A program made the translations under genes and the position numbers. The notes under the pieces are model-generated. The model ran no database searches, was not told the DNA's origin, and saw only the letters and a list, made by a program, of their open reading frames with translations. Positions 46,677-61,283 of a DNA stretch of 64,000 bases are shown here, piece by piece. Numbering within the stretch: position 1 is the first letter of the stretch; each line of letters opens with the position of its first letter. Origin of the DNA: Panonychus citri (lineage: Eukaryota > Arthropoda > Arachnida > Trombidiformes > Tetranychidae); assembly GCF_014898815.1 (NCBI RefSeq), contig NW_026515502.1:248001-312000 (forward strand). The letters run 5' to 3'.

Positions 46677-47065
46677 ATGCTTTTTGGTCTCATGTGGAGT
46701 GTAAGTGAAAGATACACCGTAACCCTCATTTTCTCCCCTTCATACATTTTTAACATCATCAATTTTAGAGTTCGATATTTTTTTTCTCTTCTCAAAAAAA
46801 AAATGATAGAGACTCGAAGAATCTTCTTCCCTTGTTATCTTCCTCTTCTGTTGATATCCATCCCAGTGACAAGAAGATGATAAAGAACTTAAATTCTACT
46901 TCCCTATGTTTTTCTTTTTTACAGTTATTTCAAGAAAGGAAAACAAGACAAAAATCCCAAGAGAGAGAGAGAGTAGCTTTTTGGACTGACTGTAGAAAAA
47001 CACCTCACAAGATGAGAAGCAGCGACAGGAAGATGGAGAAACTTTTCAAACTGGAAAACCATTAA
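46677..47065 (+). CDS. Candidate small two-exon gene (54 residues)
   Basis: Not a recognised family. A mini-exon (46675-46700) with TTTTTTAG before it and a perfect GTAAGT after it encodes MLFGLMWS. A second exon with a strong TTTTTCTTTTTTACAG acceptor starts at 46925 and continues the frame to a stop at 47063-47065, adding 46 mostly basic residues (LFQERKTRQKSQERERVAFW and onwards to LFKLENH). A further upstream donor (ATCAAG-GTAACT, 46590) could end a 5' UTR exon. ATTAAA overlaps the stop. The splice signals and the CTCF-like site are the support; the peptide is partly GA-repeat-derived, so it may be a noncoding transcript. Confidence 0.25.
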
Positions 47066-50000
47066 AAGTGGGTGATGAAGAGGCAATAGGAACATTTGAA
47101 AACAATGGATAAAATATGACAAAAGAGAAAACATTTAATTGTCTTTTTTGATCTATTACCATGTTACCTATTTTTCCAGTTGACCTTTATCCCATTTTAA
47201 GCTCTTTCTATTTAAATTGATAATCGATTATCAACCTGATGATGTTTCTGTTTCTTTTTTTTTTAAAAAAAAAGGAGCAACAACTTTAATCCACCTTCAA
47301 TTCATTTATCACAATCATTTTTTTTATTGGATAAGGATGAAAACTAAGCATTTAAAATTAGAGCCTTTGAATATTTTAAAATGTTAAAATTATTCATTCA
47401 TGTTAATACAATATTGTTTTCCATTTATCATTACAATTCATCTTCTAGATCAATTACTCAACTTGGAATCTCATCTTGTCATCAAACAGTTTCTCCATAA
47501 AAGATTCTCTGACCAACTGTTAACATGGTTGTTTCCTTGGAGAAGCAAATAAACAAATTCGCATTTCAATTGAACATTTAACATAATAGATTTACTATTG
47601 ACCATGAGAGTGGTCAGCGAATTCAATTTAACAATTGAAATCTAATTCACCATGAAATTGGAATCAGATGAAGAAATGAAAAACAAGACGACGACGATGA
47701 CGACAACGACGGTGATGATGATTATGTAACAATCAACAAAAGGATAACTAATATTATCCCACACAATTGATTCTCCCAAAAAGATTAATTTGTTTTCTAT
47801 TCTCTTTTGCAATTGTTGTTTTCTTTCTCAACAATTGACACTTTTTAGCAAAATTATCATCAACTCACTCTATTAACTTTGAAGGGAGAAAGAGAAACTG
47901 TAGAAAAAGTTTAATCTCTCAAACATTTTACTTGTCACAATATTTTATTGGTCAGTTGAATAGATGACCATTCAACTGTAATCAATTGGTTTCCACTTTC
48001 CATCCTCCCATCAATTCAAAAAATTGCTTGACCAAAGTATATACAAAATCTCAACAGTTTATGATAAATTTCACCATAAAAAAAAATGGACAATCAACTG
48101 TCATCAACATGATACTTGATCACAACAATTAACCTGAAGGTAGACAACAAAATTAACTCGTTAATATATTAACTAATTTTTCCGAATTTTTTTTCTCTCG
48201 TTAATTTCATTTCTGTTTCAGACATTAGCCACTTTTTTCTCACCAACAATTGTCCCTTCAACTTGTAAACCCTTTTGGCACAATTAGAGTAATTCCTGTT
48301 GATGAAAAGATAATCGAAAACTGGAAAACAATTTAATTAAGACTTCCAATTAACATGCAACTTGATTATCCTTTTCCCCGGAAGATGCTATCAAATAAAA
48401 GGGTAAGCTTTTGATAACCGATGGTCAAACTTTAATTTTACATCAAACAACAATAATCATGAGGAATCGAATTAATTTTTGATTAAAATGCACCAGAGAT
48501 TAATGAGCAATGGTGAATTCAGGGTAAAAATATAGTTGAAATGATTTGCATTAAAGTTCCAGTTGATTCAAAGTAAAAAAAAAAGTTTATCAATTGAAAC
48601 CCTTTTAACTAAAGTGTAAATACCCTGAGGGACCAAGAACCATTGAAAAGTTGACAAAAGTTCATTTATTTTCAATACTATTTGCATGTATTAGAAAAGA
48701 CATAAAATTATTAACCAAAAGGATTTGATTAACTGTAGTTTCGAGATTAGTAAAATGTTTCTATTTAGTTTTTTCCCTTTACAGATCTAAATTGTTGGGG
48801 TAATTTAAGCACTGACAAAATCAACATTTCTTTCAAGTGGACACTCTATATGTAAGTTTACCCTTTCCTTTTCCTGTGTTGATACTATTATGTGAAAAAG
48901 GGTGACCAACAATAACATCATTGTCCAAATATTATTAATCTCTGAGTTTTGTTGACAATCCTTTTCCTCTTATCCCATCAAGTTGATCTGTCAAAACCAT
49001 GTAATCATTTCAATCCTTTTCAATTTGATGATCAACACTTGATTTAATCTGATTGTTGTTTTCATTGAACATTTCCAAGTCTATTAAATGATAGGAAACA
49101 TTGAATAACATGATGACAGATACTCACGGATAAGGATTGTAGATTAATATTAGATGAACTTGATATAGTTGCAAAATTGTTTCCATTTTATTTGATTTTC
49201 TGTTGATTTAAAGTTTTCTTTTATTTTCAGAAACTGTAATAAAATCTCATGCAATTTTAATGACCCTTGTCCGAGGTAATTCCCATTCAATTTAAAATAA
49301 TGGACATTCAACAAGACAATGTCACTACTCCTGATATCTTGATGATGATGATTATGATGATGATGATGATGATGACCATGGTGATGTTATCTCAATGATG
49401 ATTGAAACTGGACATTGGTAAGTCTTTAGTTATTTATATATAATCATCATAAATATTATGTTGAGTAAAATGTTAGGATTTAGATTAATTTTTGATTAGT
49501 TTTAAGATACAATAACAAAGGCTATTTTTTGGTTCACCCAGTTTATCAGAAATGTTGATGATTATCTTTTCATACTGATGATATTTTCTGATAATCAAGT
49601 AGATATAAATTCATTCTCATGAAAATTGATTCAATTAATCAAGTTAATTCAATTTTTGTTCATGGATAAGCATCAAACTTCAATTTTCTTGTTAAAGAGT
49701 TACCTAAGAATTTCATATTTCACCATAAATTTGATGATGATCATCGTAGGTAATGATGATAACCATCATCATCATTACTTATGTGACAAGTAGAAACAAT
49801 AAATCATCAGTTTGTTTCATGAAAATTTAAAAATTCACTCGAAATGCTGGGGAAAAATATGAAAAAATAACAACAAGAAACTTGAATATCTGTGAGATTT
49901 ATTATTTAAAGAGGTAAACAGATAAATAAACTTACATGAAACTGAATTGAATATCTTATAGGTGGACCTTAAGTAAATTGCAATCAACACTCTTGATTAA

Positions 50001-51531
50001 TTTGTCCAACACCCAATTTACACTTACGATGATTGTTGTGATTTGAAAATGTGAGTTGCTCGTTTCCAATCAATCAATGATAACAATAGAGCAACAATTA
50101 GTTTTTCAATTGATTTTCTAAGTGTATGTGGTCAAGGTTTCCATTACCAGTAACTAATAATATCATTTTTTAGTAATCTCAATGATGAATTCAAGTCTTT
50201 TGTTAATCTCAATGAATCAAAGCTAAAATGATAATACATAATGTTCAATATAAGCTGAATGTTGAATGTGTGTCCATGTGCATATGATCAACATCACTTT
50301 ATATTCACTGTTACTTTTATTTTCATCTTCATCTCTTTCTCCCTTTCTCATCATCATCATCATTATCTACATTATAATCATTAGTATCTTCATCTTCATC
50401 TTCATCTTTCTTTATTTTACTTTTTTCTCTCTCTCTTTCTCAATCGGAAATGTCTCTCATCAGAATCATTTTTTTCCCTTTTTATCAAACAAATGATAAT
50501 TAAAGTGAAAAGAAAAATTAGTTGCATAAGATTTGTGACAATAGATGAACAATCATTTCCTGATTTTAATTGTGATCATCTTGATTGTTATGTTTACCCT
50601 TGATCATGGGAAGCAATAATATTATTATTGTTATCATATTAATAATCATTTTATTGGTCTATGAACACTAACAACTCTTGGATCTTAGGTGATCAATGAT
50701 ATGTTATCATTGACATGATGCTTATTATCAATGTCCTCATATTCACTCAAAGATGAATCTACTTTTTTTTTCCTTAACAACATCACATTTTTTTTTATCA
50801 ATCAACTTTTCCTTTTGTTTATCAACATTCAACATGAACAGAAACTCCCATTTCTCACTCCATTGTTAATCGTAGTTACACTTGACTTGAATATTTCAAT
50901 ATTCATTTTGTCAATCAAAATATTACTACACTTGGATTCGTTTTATTTGTTACAACTTCTGAGCTGCTGAGATTTTTTTTTCTAACTCAAACTAATTAGA
51001 ATAGATTAAAGTGATTTATTAGCCTGATCAGGTGATTATCTGTTTTTTTTTGTATTTCATTTAAAATTTACTGACAATTTAATTTATCCTAACCTTGTGT
51101 TAACCATCTTCATCTTTGATCTCTATTAATATCATCACGAAATGATACTCTTTAGCTAAATTGAAAATTCGCTTAGGATAAAGAGCTTAAATCCATATTT
51201 AATCCAGTATTTGAAAAGAGAAAAGCGATTTTACAATTAAATGTTGAATTTTTACTAAAAATTACTCAAATTGTGGATAGATATTGAATCCAATGAACCG
51301 TAATGAGAAAAAATGATCAAAAGGAAATGAAGATTTTCTGATTTCTATGAGAACCACAAAATAGTAATATTTTTAACTAAGAATACAAATGTTGTTAGAT
51401 TATAAAGATTATCAATGAAATAGAGATAAACTTTGTCCTGCCTCAAGTCATTTAATTGAATTGACATCCAATTGATCATAAACCACATTGTAAAATCATA
51501 TGAAAACCGCATTCTCATCATTCCTACTTAC
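47066..51531. other. Gene-poor region, part 2
   Basis: AT-rich; a (GAT)n run at 49341-49374 and an imperfect palindrome of GTAATGATGAT type at 49749-49779. TC-rich low-complexity frames near 50.3 kb are not genes. Confidence 0.6.
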
Positions 51532-51632
51532 ATCTCGAACCCGGAAACATAATTTTCCAGAATACTGGTCGCCTTGAGCTATGTTTTCTTTTCGATAGAA
51601 AGATTCGCAGAGATGAAGATAAATTTTTGCAA
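51532..51632 (-). CDS. Orphan exon-like segment on the minus strand
   Basis: On the minus strand a TTTTTTTTT tract and AAGTAG acceptor precede 101 bases that end in GAT-GTAAGT. Only one frame is open; it encodes 33 residues including KIYLHLCESFYRKENIAQGD and ends KLCFRVRD. The composition is unlike the surrounding AT-rich DNA. The L-C-E-S-F-Y-R stretch has a faint likeness to tetratricopeptide helices such as the last one of rapsyn, but this is not secure. No neighbouring exon was found within several kilobases on either side. Confidence 0.3.
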
Positions 51633-51649
51633 CTACTTTTTGTCATATT

Positions 51650-54600
51650 TGATATAAAAAAAAAGCAATTGTATTGTTATCATGATAACCTTTTTGGTGA
51701 AAATATTATTCTCATTGTTGATACTCAATGAAGTTGCATAAGTTTCTATCTGTGGTTTTAACCTTTGCTTGTTGAATAAAATATCAACAGGGAGTTAATA
51801 AAATAACATGTAACTGCAATTATTTTGACAATTTAATTGCTTCCTCATAATAAATGATCTTCAACTATGAAAACTATTTTGATATATTAATCTATTTGAT
51901 TAACGATTTAAATGTTCAATTCTTTATATATTCTTAAGGAGATAAATTTTAAATTTACCGTTAATTTGAATGTAAATAATTGTATTGATAATGATTCATT
52001 ATACCTTTGAGATGAATTCACTGTGACAGTTACAGACTATTATTTAAGATTCCAAGATGATCTTACCAATTAACTTGATTATCTTTTGATAAGAATCATG
52101 ATGAGTTATCATATAATCATGATTCAGATCATTTTCAGATTTAATTCTATACTTAATTCAGATAATTTAAGTTTTCTCTTTTTCCAAAAAACAAAAATCG
52201 ACTCAACGTTCAACAATTAATTATTTATCAGCTTCTGAACATCTTAATTGATTAGCTTTCTAATATTTTCCTATCAAGCTGTTGAAATGTTATTTTAATC
52301 ATTAATCTTGCTTAATTGTTAGCTGAATGATAATTTAATTGTCTTAAACCACATGATAATTACAAAGTAATTACAATAAATGATTCTAACGGTTTCTCTA
52401 AACAATTGGTTACAATGAATAACCATGAATGAAGTTGTATTAACAATATTCTGCTGATACTTGAATCTGTTTCCATGTTTTACCATTGGAAAAGTCATTT
52501 ATCACAATTGATAATGATCTTATTAGTGCTAACAATCATTATTGCGATAATTTATCACAATCATTTTTTGACAACAACTCGTGTTAATGGTTAAAACTAC
52601 ACCAATTTATATGAATGGTAATTTATTCATAATGTAATTGTTGTTAAATTGTTACATTTAATTAGTCGGTAATGTCCAATTAATTACAAATAATGATTAA
52701 GTTTATTGTTATTGAATGGAAAATTTAAATGGAAAATAGTTTTTTAAAAGTTGACCAGGTAAATGGACTTTCAGGTTCACTGGTTGGATATTAATTCAGA
52801 AAATAATTTATATTTATAAATAATTTTATATCAATTCCAATAAACTATTGAAATGTTGATTTATTGACCGCAATTTAGGATGACAATTTAATATGAATAC
52901 CAAAAGGATAATATTTTTGAATAATATCCTAAGTGATTTATTGGCTCTCTCTCTTAGGTTTTCATTATCTGTTTTTGGTTAGATTAAAATTGTGAAAGAT
53001 AATAATTAATGAGTAATCATTACAATTGTAATTATTATTTACTCAACTCTTTAACTTGTTGGTTTTAGTATCTCCATCTAATTGATGAGACTCATTAATT
53101 TTATCTCCAAACAAAATGAGTTCAATTGGTGAAAATAATGAAAATGATGATGACAATGAGTAGAAAATATTTACTCTCATTTTTTTTAGCTAAAATTATC
53201 TTCTAATATTATTTGAAGCGAAGATTTTTCCAATTATTTCACAATTTCGAGTATTTTTGCTTCGATTTAACTTGAAACATTAACCAAATGACTCGCGAGG
53301 GATAAGATTAACTTTGATTTATTCATGTTACTAGACCACAAGAACAGGATGATAACCTTAGCCCTTGATGTGTTATGAAAGATATTCAGATGATGATAAA
53401 AGGGTAAGATGATGAGTTTTCATCAATTTGGATTATATCATGCAAATGATGCATGAAATGATGCAAACAGTGTGTATGTTGGTGTCATGATGAAGATGAT
53501 AATTCAAGTGATACATTTTTTTTTGTATTAATAATAACAACATTTCTGTGTTCTATCAAATTGAAATTCAAGTTAACCAACAACAAAAAGTTTTGTTTAC
53601 TTGTTATCATAAAAAATTATCAACATAATCAAAGTTGATAAAAAAATACTCGTACTGTTTATATCATTTTATATATAATACTTTAGACTCGGAAACAACA
53701 ATGATACATGAAGATGAAGTATTTTAACCCTTGAACATTTATCATTGTTAACAAATAACGACAAATTCAACAAGCAAATGCTACGTTTTGATGGGCAGAA
53801 AATATCATGAGTAAAAGGAGTGAAAAAGATGAAAAGTAGCAAAAATATGATTACTTTTTATTCAAACATCGAAAATGTTTACTCGCTTTTCTTGAGATCA
53901 TTTGAATACTTAAGATTCAATTTCAATCTTATCTCAAGTATTTTCACCAACAGATTGATTGTAATCACTCAGATTCTCATGATTATGATTTATCATCATT
54001 CAAGATGAGAATAGAAATGGAGAAATAGAGAGAACCCTTAAATGGATTAGAGGTGAAGTTTTTGGGAGAAGATGAGTAACAAACTTATTCTCGAAATGAA
54101 ATTCGAGGAAAAAAAAAGTTGGAAAAAAATTCGACATCAACTTCCGATGTACACGAACAAAGTAGAATGAGTTTATTGTGTTGATAAAATTTTCTTTCGA
54201 TTACTAATGAGTCTTTCCTTGTTTTCGAATCAGTTTCTTTTGTTACCATTGACCTTAGTTTAAACCGGAAGTTTAATGTAAAATGCTGCATGTTGATCCT
54301 GAAGCATGAAGGTGGATAGATGATGATGTTGATGATGATAATGATCATTTTTATGATGAACAACTATTGGAGTTGAAACTCAATCCAAATGAAAAGTTGA
54401 CTGAATTCTGAAAGGATAAAATGTAAAAAACAAGATTGATTGGATTGGGAAAAGAAAACATTGACTAGAATGTTTCATGGTTTCATCTTATTATTCAGGA
54501 AGTAATTCATTCAATCATTTATTCCCATTTATAAGTGATGCAAATTTCACTTCATTTCATCAACTCTCCAAATCAAATTGCCTTATCAAAGTGATATCGT

Positions 54601-57600
54601 TATATTCATATCATAATCATCATCATCATCATCACCAGATCATCAATTTCATCCTTTATTGTTCAATCGATTGTGATCCTAAACTTTAATGTCTCGCAAA
54701 TTTCCCGTGAAAATATTTTCAAATTTTATTTCCCTCTTCAAATTGGATTCATTTGTTTTCTTAACGTTGAATTTAAATTGTTTATTTATCAACAATAAAC
54801 AACAGTTTCAACTGTGAAAATAGTATTAGTTTTTTTCATGATTAATCTAATCACTTTTTAAGTAACCATTGATAATCCAAATTCATTGGATTCTCAATGA
54901 TTGATTATCTTATTTCATTCATTTTCCCTTTAATCACAATCTTATATATATAAATTGTGACTCTTTTTAATCAGTGATAATACTGTCTACTTGTCTTTTG
55001 ATTGTAATCAGGAAAAAGGTGATTATGTTAATCAACTACTTGATGGGAAATTTAATTGTTATCATTAATTTCAATGGAATATGGTTAAAGAGGAAATGTC
55101 TTATTGATTTTACCAATTGAATTTAATTCTCGAGTCAATTACAATTATAATGATTGTTGGTTAATGATGTTAAGCTTGAAGATGAATATGAAGATGATAA
55201 TCATCTGAATAGAAATGAAAATGTTAAGATTCAAAAACATGTTCCCATTGAATTGAATTGAAAATAACAATAAGAAGGATCCTTGATTGTTGCCCATTTT
55301 TTAATTTGATTACAATGAACAATTTCAGTTAACAATCAAATTGAAAACAATATTTTATTTTAATAACAAAAGAGGCACAAGAGTCTTTGTTAAATTGAGC
55401 CAAAGGGTTGCAAGTGTCATTAACAATCACAATCAACAATCAACAATCAACAATTTACAATCTAAGACTCCAATTGAACAAAAAAAAAAGTAGCAACAAG
55501 AAATTGAAATTGATTTAATCAACCAGATTCAAATGAGATCAATATTATTTTTTTAATCCAATCCAATATAATGATCTATATAATGATTATAATATGATTA
55601 CAGATAATAATTGATCAAAACAATAGTCTTAATCCAACCATTTACCTTGATGATTAAGATTAATTGTTCAACATGGATCCTGTTAGGTCAATATTAACTG
55701 TCTATAAGTTTATTTATCTGGAAACTTGAGTACGTGATGATAGTAATCAAATTATATCTAATTACCTAATCACTACTATAAGTTAGGCAATGATAAAATA
55801 TTAAATCATTTGTATACAATTACATTTATGAAATTAAAATCGATTACCTTAGGCTACGGTTTATTTTTATAACTGTAAGGTCAGGTCATGTTAGGTCAAG
55901 TCCAAGGTTAGAATCGTAAAATTTTATCATAGATTGACATTGAAAATGCCTCGACAATTTGATCGGTTGTTTCCCAATTTCAGATTAATCACAAGCCCAT
56001 GAAAGTTGAATTATATTTAATCCTTTACGCCCTCTGCAAGGAGGATAATCAAGCTATAATTTGATCTTGATTAATTATCTTGATGCGTAATTTTGACTCA
56101 AAAAAAAATCACAAATGTGATAATTATCAAGTTGATATGATCATTTATCATGATTTAAACTGGATTAAAAGTGTTGATGTATCTTAATATCAAAAATGTG
56201 AATGTAACCCAAATCTTCAAATTGTTACCATAGTTTTCATTACTCAGGGAAATTATCATTAATCAAATAATTATTTTAACCATAATTTGAATAATCTTGG
56301 TGAAGGATTTAATAGAATTCAAATTAAGATAATGAGCAATTTAATGAAATAATTAATCTAAATCACTGAGATCAAAGTAAAAAGATGTTCATCTTGGTGC
56401 TGAATTGAATTGAAAAGAATCAAGTTGATAATCAATTATTTTTCTATTGGAACTAAATTGATTGTGATAATCGATCAATTGTTTCATTATTTGGGTATCG
56501 AAAAGTTCAATCAGGGATCACCTTCTTATTAGACAATTGTCAAAGTGATTGATTAATTGTCTTCTCCATGACAATTACACGTATTCCAATCATCATCTCT
56601 TTGATTATCTTCATCTTTTCTCATCACAATCCTAATTTTCTTGCTCATCACTTAGACATGGTTCATGTGGAGTCAAGAGAGATGATGAATCCATGAGATA
56701 AAAAAAAACTAGCCCAAACATGTCCATTCCTTTGTATTGGTCATCACTTTCATGGTCATCTCAAGATGAGATTGTATCACCTCTTGGGATAATCAAACAA
56801 ATAATATTCTTCTCTAATTGGAAAATTATCTCTCATGATAATCTATGATTATGATTAAGAAACGATTCCATGAAAATATATATACTATCAATGTTACTTT
56901 CAGCTGATTGATTAACACGTTGGTGTGTTTTACCATCAATGATGAATCTTGTTCCAATGTTAACTTATAGTGATAATTACATTTCCTCTCTCACATCATC
57001 ATCATTATCATGATAATAATCATCCACATTGATGAGATAAAGTATCTTGATAATAGGAAAACAATCATCAGGGAGTAAAAAAGTGACAATGATAAAAGAT
57101 AATGGGAGAAACAGTTAACGCAATCTAGAAGATTAAGTTATGATAAAATCTTTACCTTATTATTGCCTCAGGCTAATCCATTTCCACCTCCAAATATATA
57201 AACAATTGAATTAACAATGTTTAGTGAAAATTATGAAATCAGATTGATAACAATTTAAAACTATTTCAACCTTTTAAAGCCTCAGGTTAAATAATATTCA
57301 TATTCACAAATTCTGGTGATTAATTGATTCAATTCTTATGCTAATCATCAATAATTTTCTGCTTAAATCTCATTGTATTAATTCATTATCATAATTTAAT
57401 TTAATCAACACAATTAAATAAGTAAACATTAAGATTCTCCAACAATTTAATTCAATGATAAATACATAATTTGATTGTGTATTGATCAGTAAAAAAATTA
57501 ATTTCCTTCCTCATTGAGTGATGAGCTTAATTATCCATTAACATTGATCATGATCTTTATCATGATTAACATCAATTGGATCTGAGTAATTATTTATTAC

Positions 57601-60100
57601 ATCATTTGTCTCAAATATGATATTCCAAGTGAACATTTCTAATTGCGTCTTAATTTTGATTAAAATTTAATTTATTAGCTTAATAAACATAAATGTCTCA
57701 TCTTAATTGTAGTTAATGTAATTCAATGATCATAACACAATAATAATAACAATGGAAATGTTAATACAAAAGTAACTACAATTTCCACTCCCAGTTGATT
57801 AACTTTTATTGTTTTTTATTACTTATATTTTTTATCCACTGATTATAATTGTTATCATGAAATAATTGAATTACTTTACATGGAGGGAGGAAAAATTGTC
57901 TCCTTCGATTACATGGAGAAAGTTCAATTCAAAGTGTAATGATAATTTCTAATGAATAGGAACTTATCAATTCGATGAGAAATAATATAAATATAAGTTC
58001 AAATGCTTCCGGAATCTATTTCCGTGGAGATGAACCAGAACCGTGAAGGAAATGTTTCCATAAAGATCATGAACTATGGATGAAAAAAAAATTCATGAAT
58101 CTTTGGTTGAATTTTTTTTTTGCCTTTTTCTTTTCTCATGCAAACATAAACTGAATTGTTCAAAGAGGAAAAGGAAATAGTTTTTGTTGTTCATTGAATT
58201 TGTTGTGTCCATTTTCAATCATTAACTGATTCTAGGAATTTTCTTCTAGAACGGGAAATATTATTTATCATGATTCTGAATAAGAAAATGACAAAAAATA
58301 ATATAATTCACTTTACAATCCTAATGGTCAAAGTTTCATCAGCTCTCGGGATAAGATTACAATGGTTTCTATGGTCAGTTTGCTGGACAGATTATTGTGT
58401 TGATTTGATTTTAGTGATTAATTGATTGTGGATTTGATAGTCAAATATCACATCGATAAAAAAGTCATTGATTGTTTATTCAATAAAAAAGTAGCCATTG
58501 TTTACATTGGTCAAATATATTGGTTCTTGAGTCAAACAATCAAATATCAATTATGATTAACAGGAAATTAGATTCTTCTTAAGCAAACTCGATCACTTTT
58601 TTTACCGATTATATTAACTTGATGTTAATGTAAACAGAACCAATTTAATCACAATTTACACCATCAAATTAATTGTATGTTGTATTTGTCAAGTTAATTT
58701 ACAATCAAGAGATGAACAACTTTCACTCCAATTACAAATTTTAATGATGCCCATTAACCATTGACCATACTCATTATTTTAATCACTTTCATTAAACAGT
58801 AACAATTAATTATCTTTCATGGACTAAAATCAAGGGTTTTCCTCTTGTTCAAAGCATAAATTTAAATTTCAACTGATTAAAAGCTCAAGTATCAAACTAA
58901 TTGTCCAATTAGTTGAACAAAATGGTCAACATATTTGAAAATTTAATCAACTTCTAATGTTACCAGAAAATAACATGAAAGATTATGTTTGTTTGTTTAT
59001 TTGGATGAGAATTGAAAAGATTGACCATTAAAGAGGATTAGCCAACATGATTGGAGTTTAAAGTTACAATTTAATAATAAAATCTCAAGTAGATTAACAT
59101 TTAAAAAGTTGATGTTATCAAGTCAACTAAATACAAGATCAATTTCCAATGACAATCTACTTGAAATGATGATCGTTGATCTTTGAACAAAAAGCACAAT
59201 TTAAATTGGGTTAAAATTTTCATCTTTTTACCATTAAAATGGTAACATTTTATTTATTCAATTGATTCCAATCCAATTGGATCAATGGATAACCTTTGAT
59301 ACAGAAGATTAAACAAAATTTAATCTTCATCATGTGTCATCATCAAAATCACTAAACATCACTGTCAACAATACAATTAATATTCCAATAACAATTGACA
59401 ATTTTTAAAGTCAATCAATAGATAATCAAATGATGATCGAGTTGGAACTTGAAATTCAACCGAGTTTCCATCGGTCAAAGGTAAAAGTAAAGTGTATTCA
59501 GAGGAGTATTTAGGTCAGTGGAATGACCTTGCTTTCTTCAATCAACTTAATTCGAGCCCAGAATTAACGTCGATTCAGTTGAAACATTTTCCGTCTCCCG
59601 GTTTATTATTAATAATAAACAAAATGCTGAGTAAATAAAACTCTCTAAATATGAAGACAAGTTGATAAAAAATACTTGTAATTAAAAAACTGACTCAATC
59701 TATTGAATAATACATGATGCTAATCAGTCAAGGCGAAAGTGTGTATTTGACTGGTTAATTTAATCACAATAAACATGAAATATAAACATTATTGAAATAA
59801 GATATATTAATACATTTTTTTTGTTGTTCTATTAAAAGAGTTGCAGAAAAAGCTATTGGATTAAAGTCACACGTTGGTTGTTATAAGAATAATAAAAGAG
59901 TAATATGAAAAAAAGGTTTCATTTTAACCCAAAGGGTTTTATGTTTCCTTATCTTCATTACTTATCACTCCCATCACCTCATCTCCATCCTCATCTCCAT
60001 CCTCATCCTCATCCTCTTGCTCTTCTCTCTCTCCCAGTACACCCTTCTAACCACCACCACTCTCACTCGTAAACATGAAAACATCAATTAAAACTCAATA
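51650..60100. other. Gene-poor region, part 3
   Basis: AT-rich, without recognised exons. It holds the AGGTCA cluster at 55878-55898, an AACAATC tandem patch near 55420-55460 and C-rich CTCATC repeats at 59970-60035. Confidence 0.6.
55878..55898 (+). promoter_or_regulatory. AGGTCA cluster (DR4-like nuclear receptor site)
   Basis: AGGTCA at 55878, an overlapping second A-GGTCA at 55883 and a third AGGTCA at 55893, the last two spaced by four bases. AAGGTTA follows nine bases on. Confidence 0.4.
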
Positions 60101-60204
60101 TTGATTAACCCTAACAAGGGTTTACATTGTAATCCAATCAAGATCAATTACTGTTACTATTTTTTTCACTTCTGATATAAAAATCAACTAATTAGATTAG
60201 TGTT
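60101..60204 (+). repeat. Copy of a GMPR intron 3 segment
   Basis: Nearly identical to 3037-3142. The TATCAC-(TC)n that directly follows in the intron appears here about 190 bp later, at 60395-60430. Confidence 0.8.
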
Positions 60205-60396
60205 TTTTTTAATGAGATTTCTTAACTATCATTATTTACAAAGATATTATCTTATTTCCTTGTAGGTTGAGGCTTTAACCATGTACATGTGTATGATTTA
60301 ATTGATGGTTATTGTTGATTACATTCAAGTCAATGTTGATTATTGATTCAATCAATCAGATGAAGTTTGTTAAAATTATTCAATTGAATCCTTTTA

Positions 60397-60398
<2 letters not shown>

Positions 60399-60430
<32 letters not shown>
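60399..60430 (+). repeat. (TC)n microsatellite
   Basis: TC run of about 31 bases preceded by TATCAC, as at 3141-3190. Confidence 0.95.
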
Positions 60431-60432
<2 letters not shown>

Positions 60433-61283
60433 GTCCCAATGCGAATTAACTTCAACCACAATTAATCATAATTTTCGTGGCAATTTGACAATAGTTGATT
60501 ATGTGGAAGATTGAAAGGATTGTGTCTGTTATGATTGTAAGATAATTGAACTTGATCATGTTGACAGTGTTAATTAGCATAAATTGATTAATTGTGATAA
60601 ATCGTCTTGATTGTGAGCCAAATATTTACACATTGTATTTATTTTCTGGAAGTTGATGTTACGATTCATATGTATTGCTTTTTATTCAAATTATTTGGAT
60701 TTATTGAAATTATTCAAATTCATCTGCACCATGAATCTCACGAGGATTCATTTTGCTTTATCAATTTTTCTTCTACTTAATTCTTGATGATTTAATCAAC
60801 AACATAGACACCAAAATGTCATTCAGATCATACAAGATCTTATTTCAAATGTTGAGTAACTAATAAACAGCAAAATGTGAACTTCGCTTCACCTTAAAGT
60901 TGAATAGGTTCAATGTGATTCCAATTAGCTTAATTAAATACTTAAAATAGACGATAAATATCAATAGTTGATATAGATTTTCATATTTTGCATCATTTTT
61001 TTGTGCTCACTGGGAGTTAAAATTGAGGAGTTTTATTGTGGGAGGTTATCATCTAAAAGAGACTTTGTTTTTTATTTTATCAAAAGTACGCAAGTCATAA
61101 AATAAAAAAATCAACTCTGTTTCGTAAAGGCTGGAGAGGTGAGAGTTATGTGGTGGGAGAATAGAGGGAGGTTAAGGAGAGGAGAGAGAGAGAGAGGAAG
61201 AGAGAGTAATACTGAAGTGATAATGCGAGTAAAGATGAGGAAAGATGGAGATGAGAGTGGGAATGAGAGTGGAAAAGATTTGA
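60431..61283. other. Upstream region of the BH3-like gene
   Basis: AT-rich, then a purine-rich plus strand (about 61130-61270, GAGAGA runs) just before the TATA box. No other gene is seen. Confidence 0.5.

Noticed and set aside
54085..54363. 92-residue minus-strand frame in the desert
   Set aside because: Ile-rich start and no family resemblance, splice support or promoter signals.
58003..58083. 26-codon frame MLPESISVEMNQNREGNVSI...
   Set aside because: It looks coding-like but is very short, has no splice or promoter support and no recognised match.
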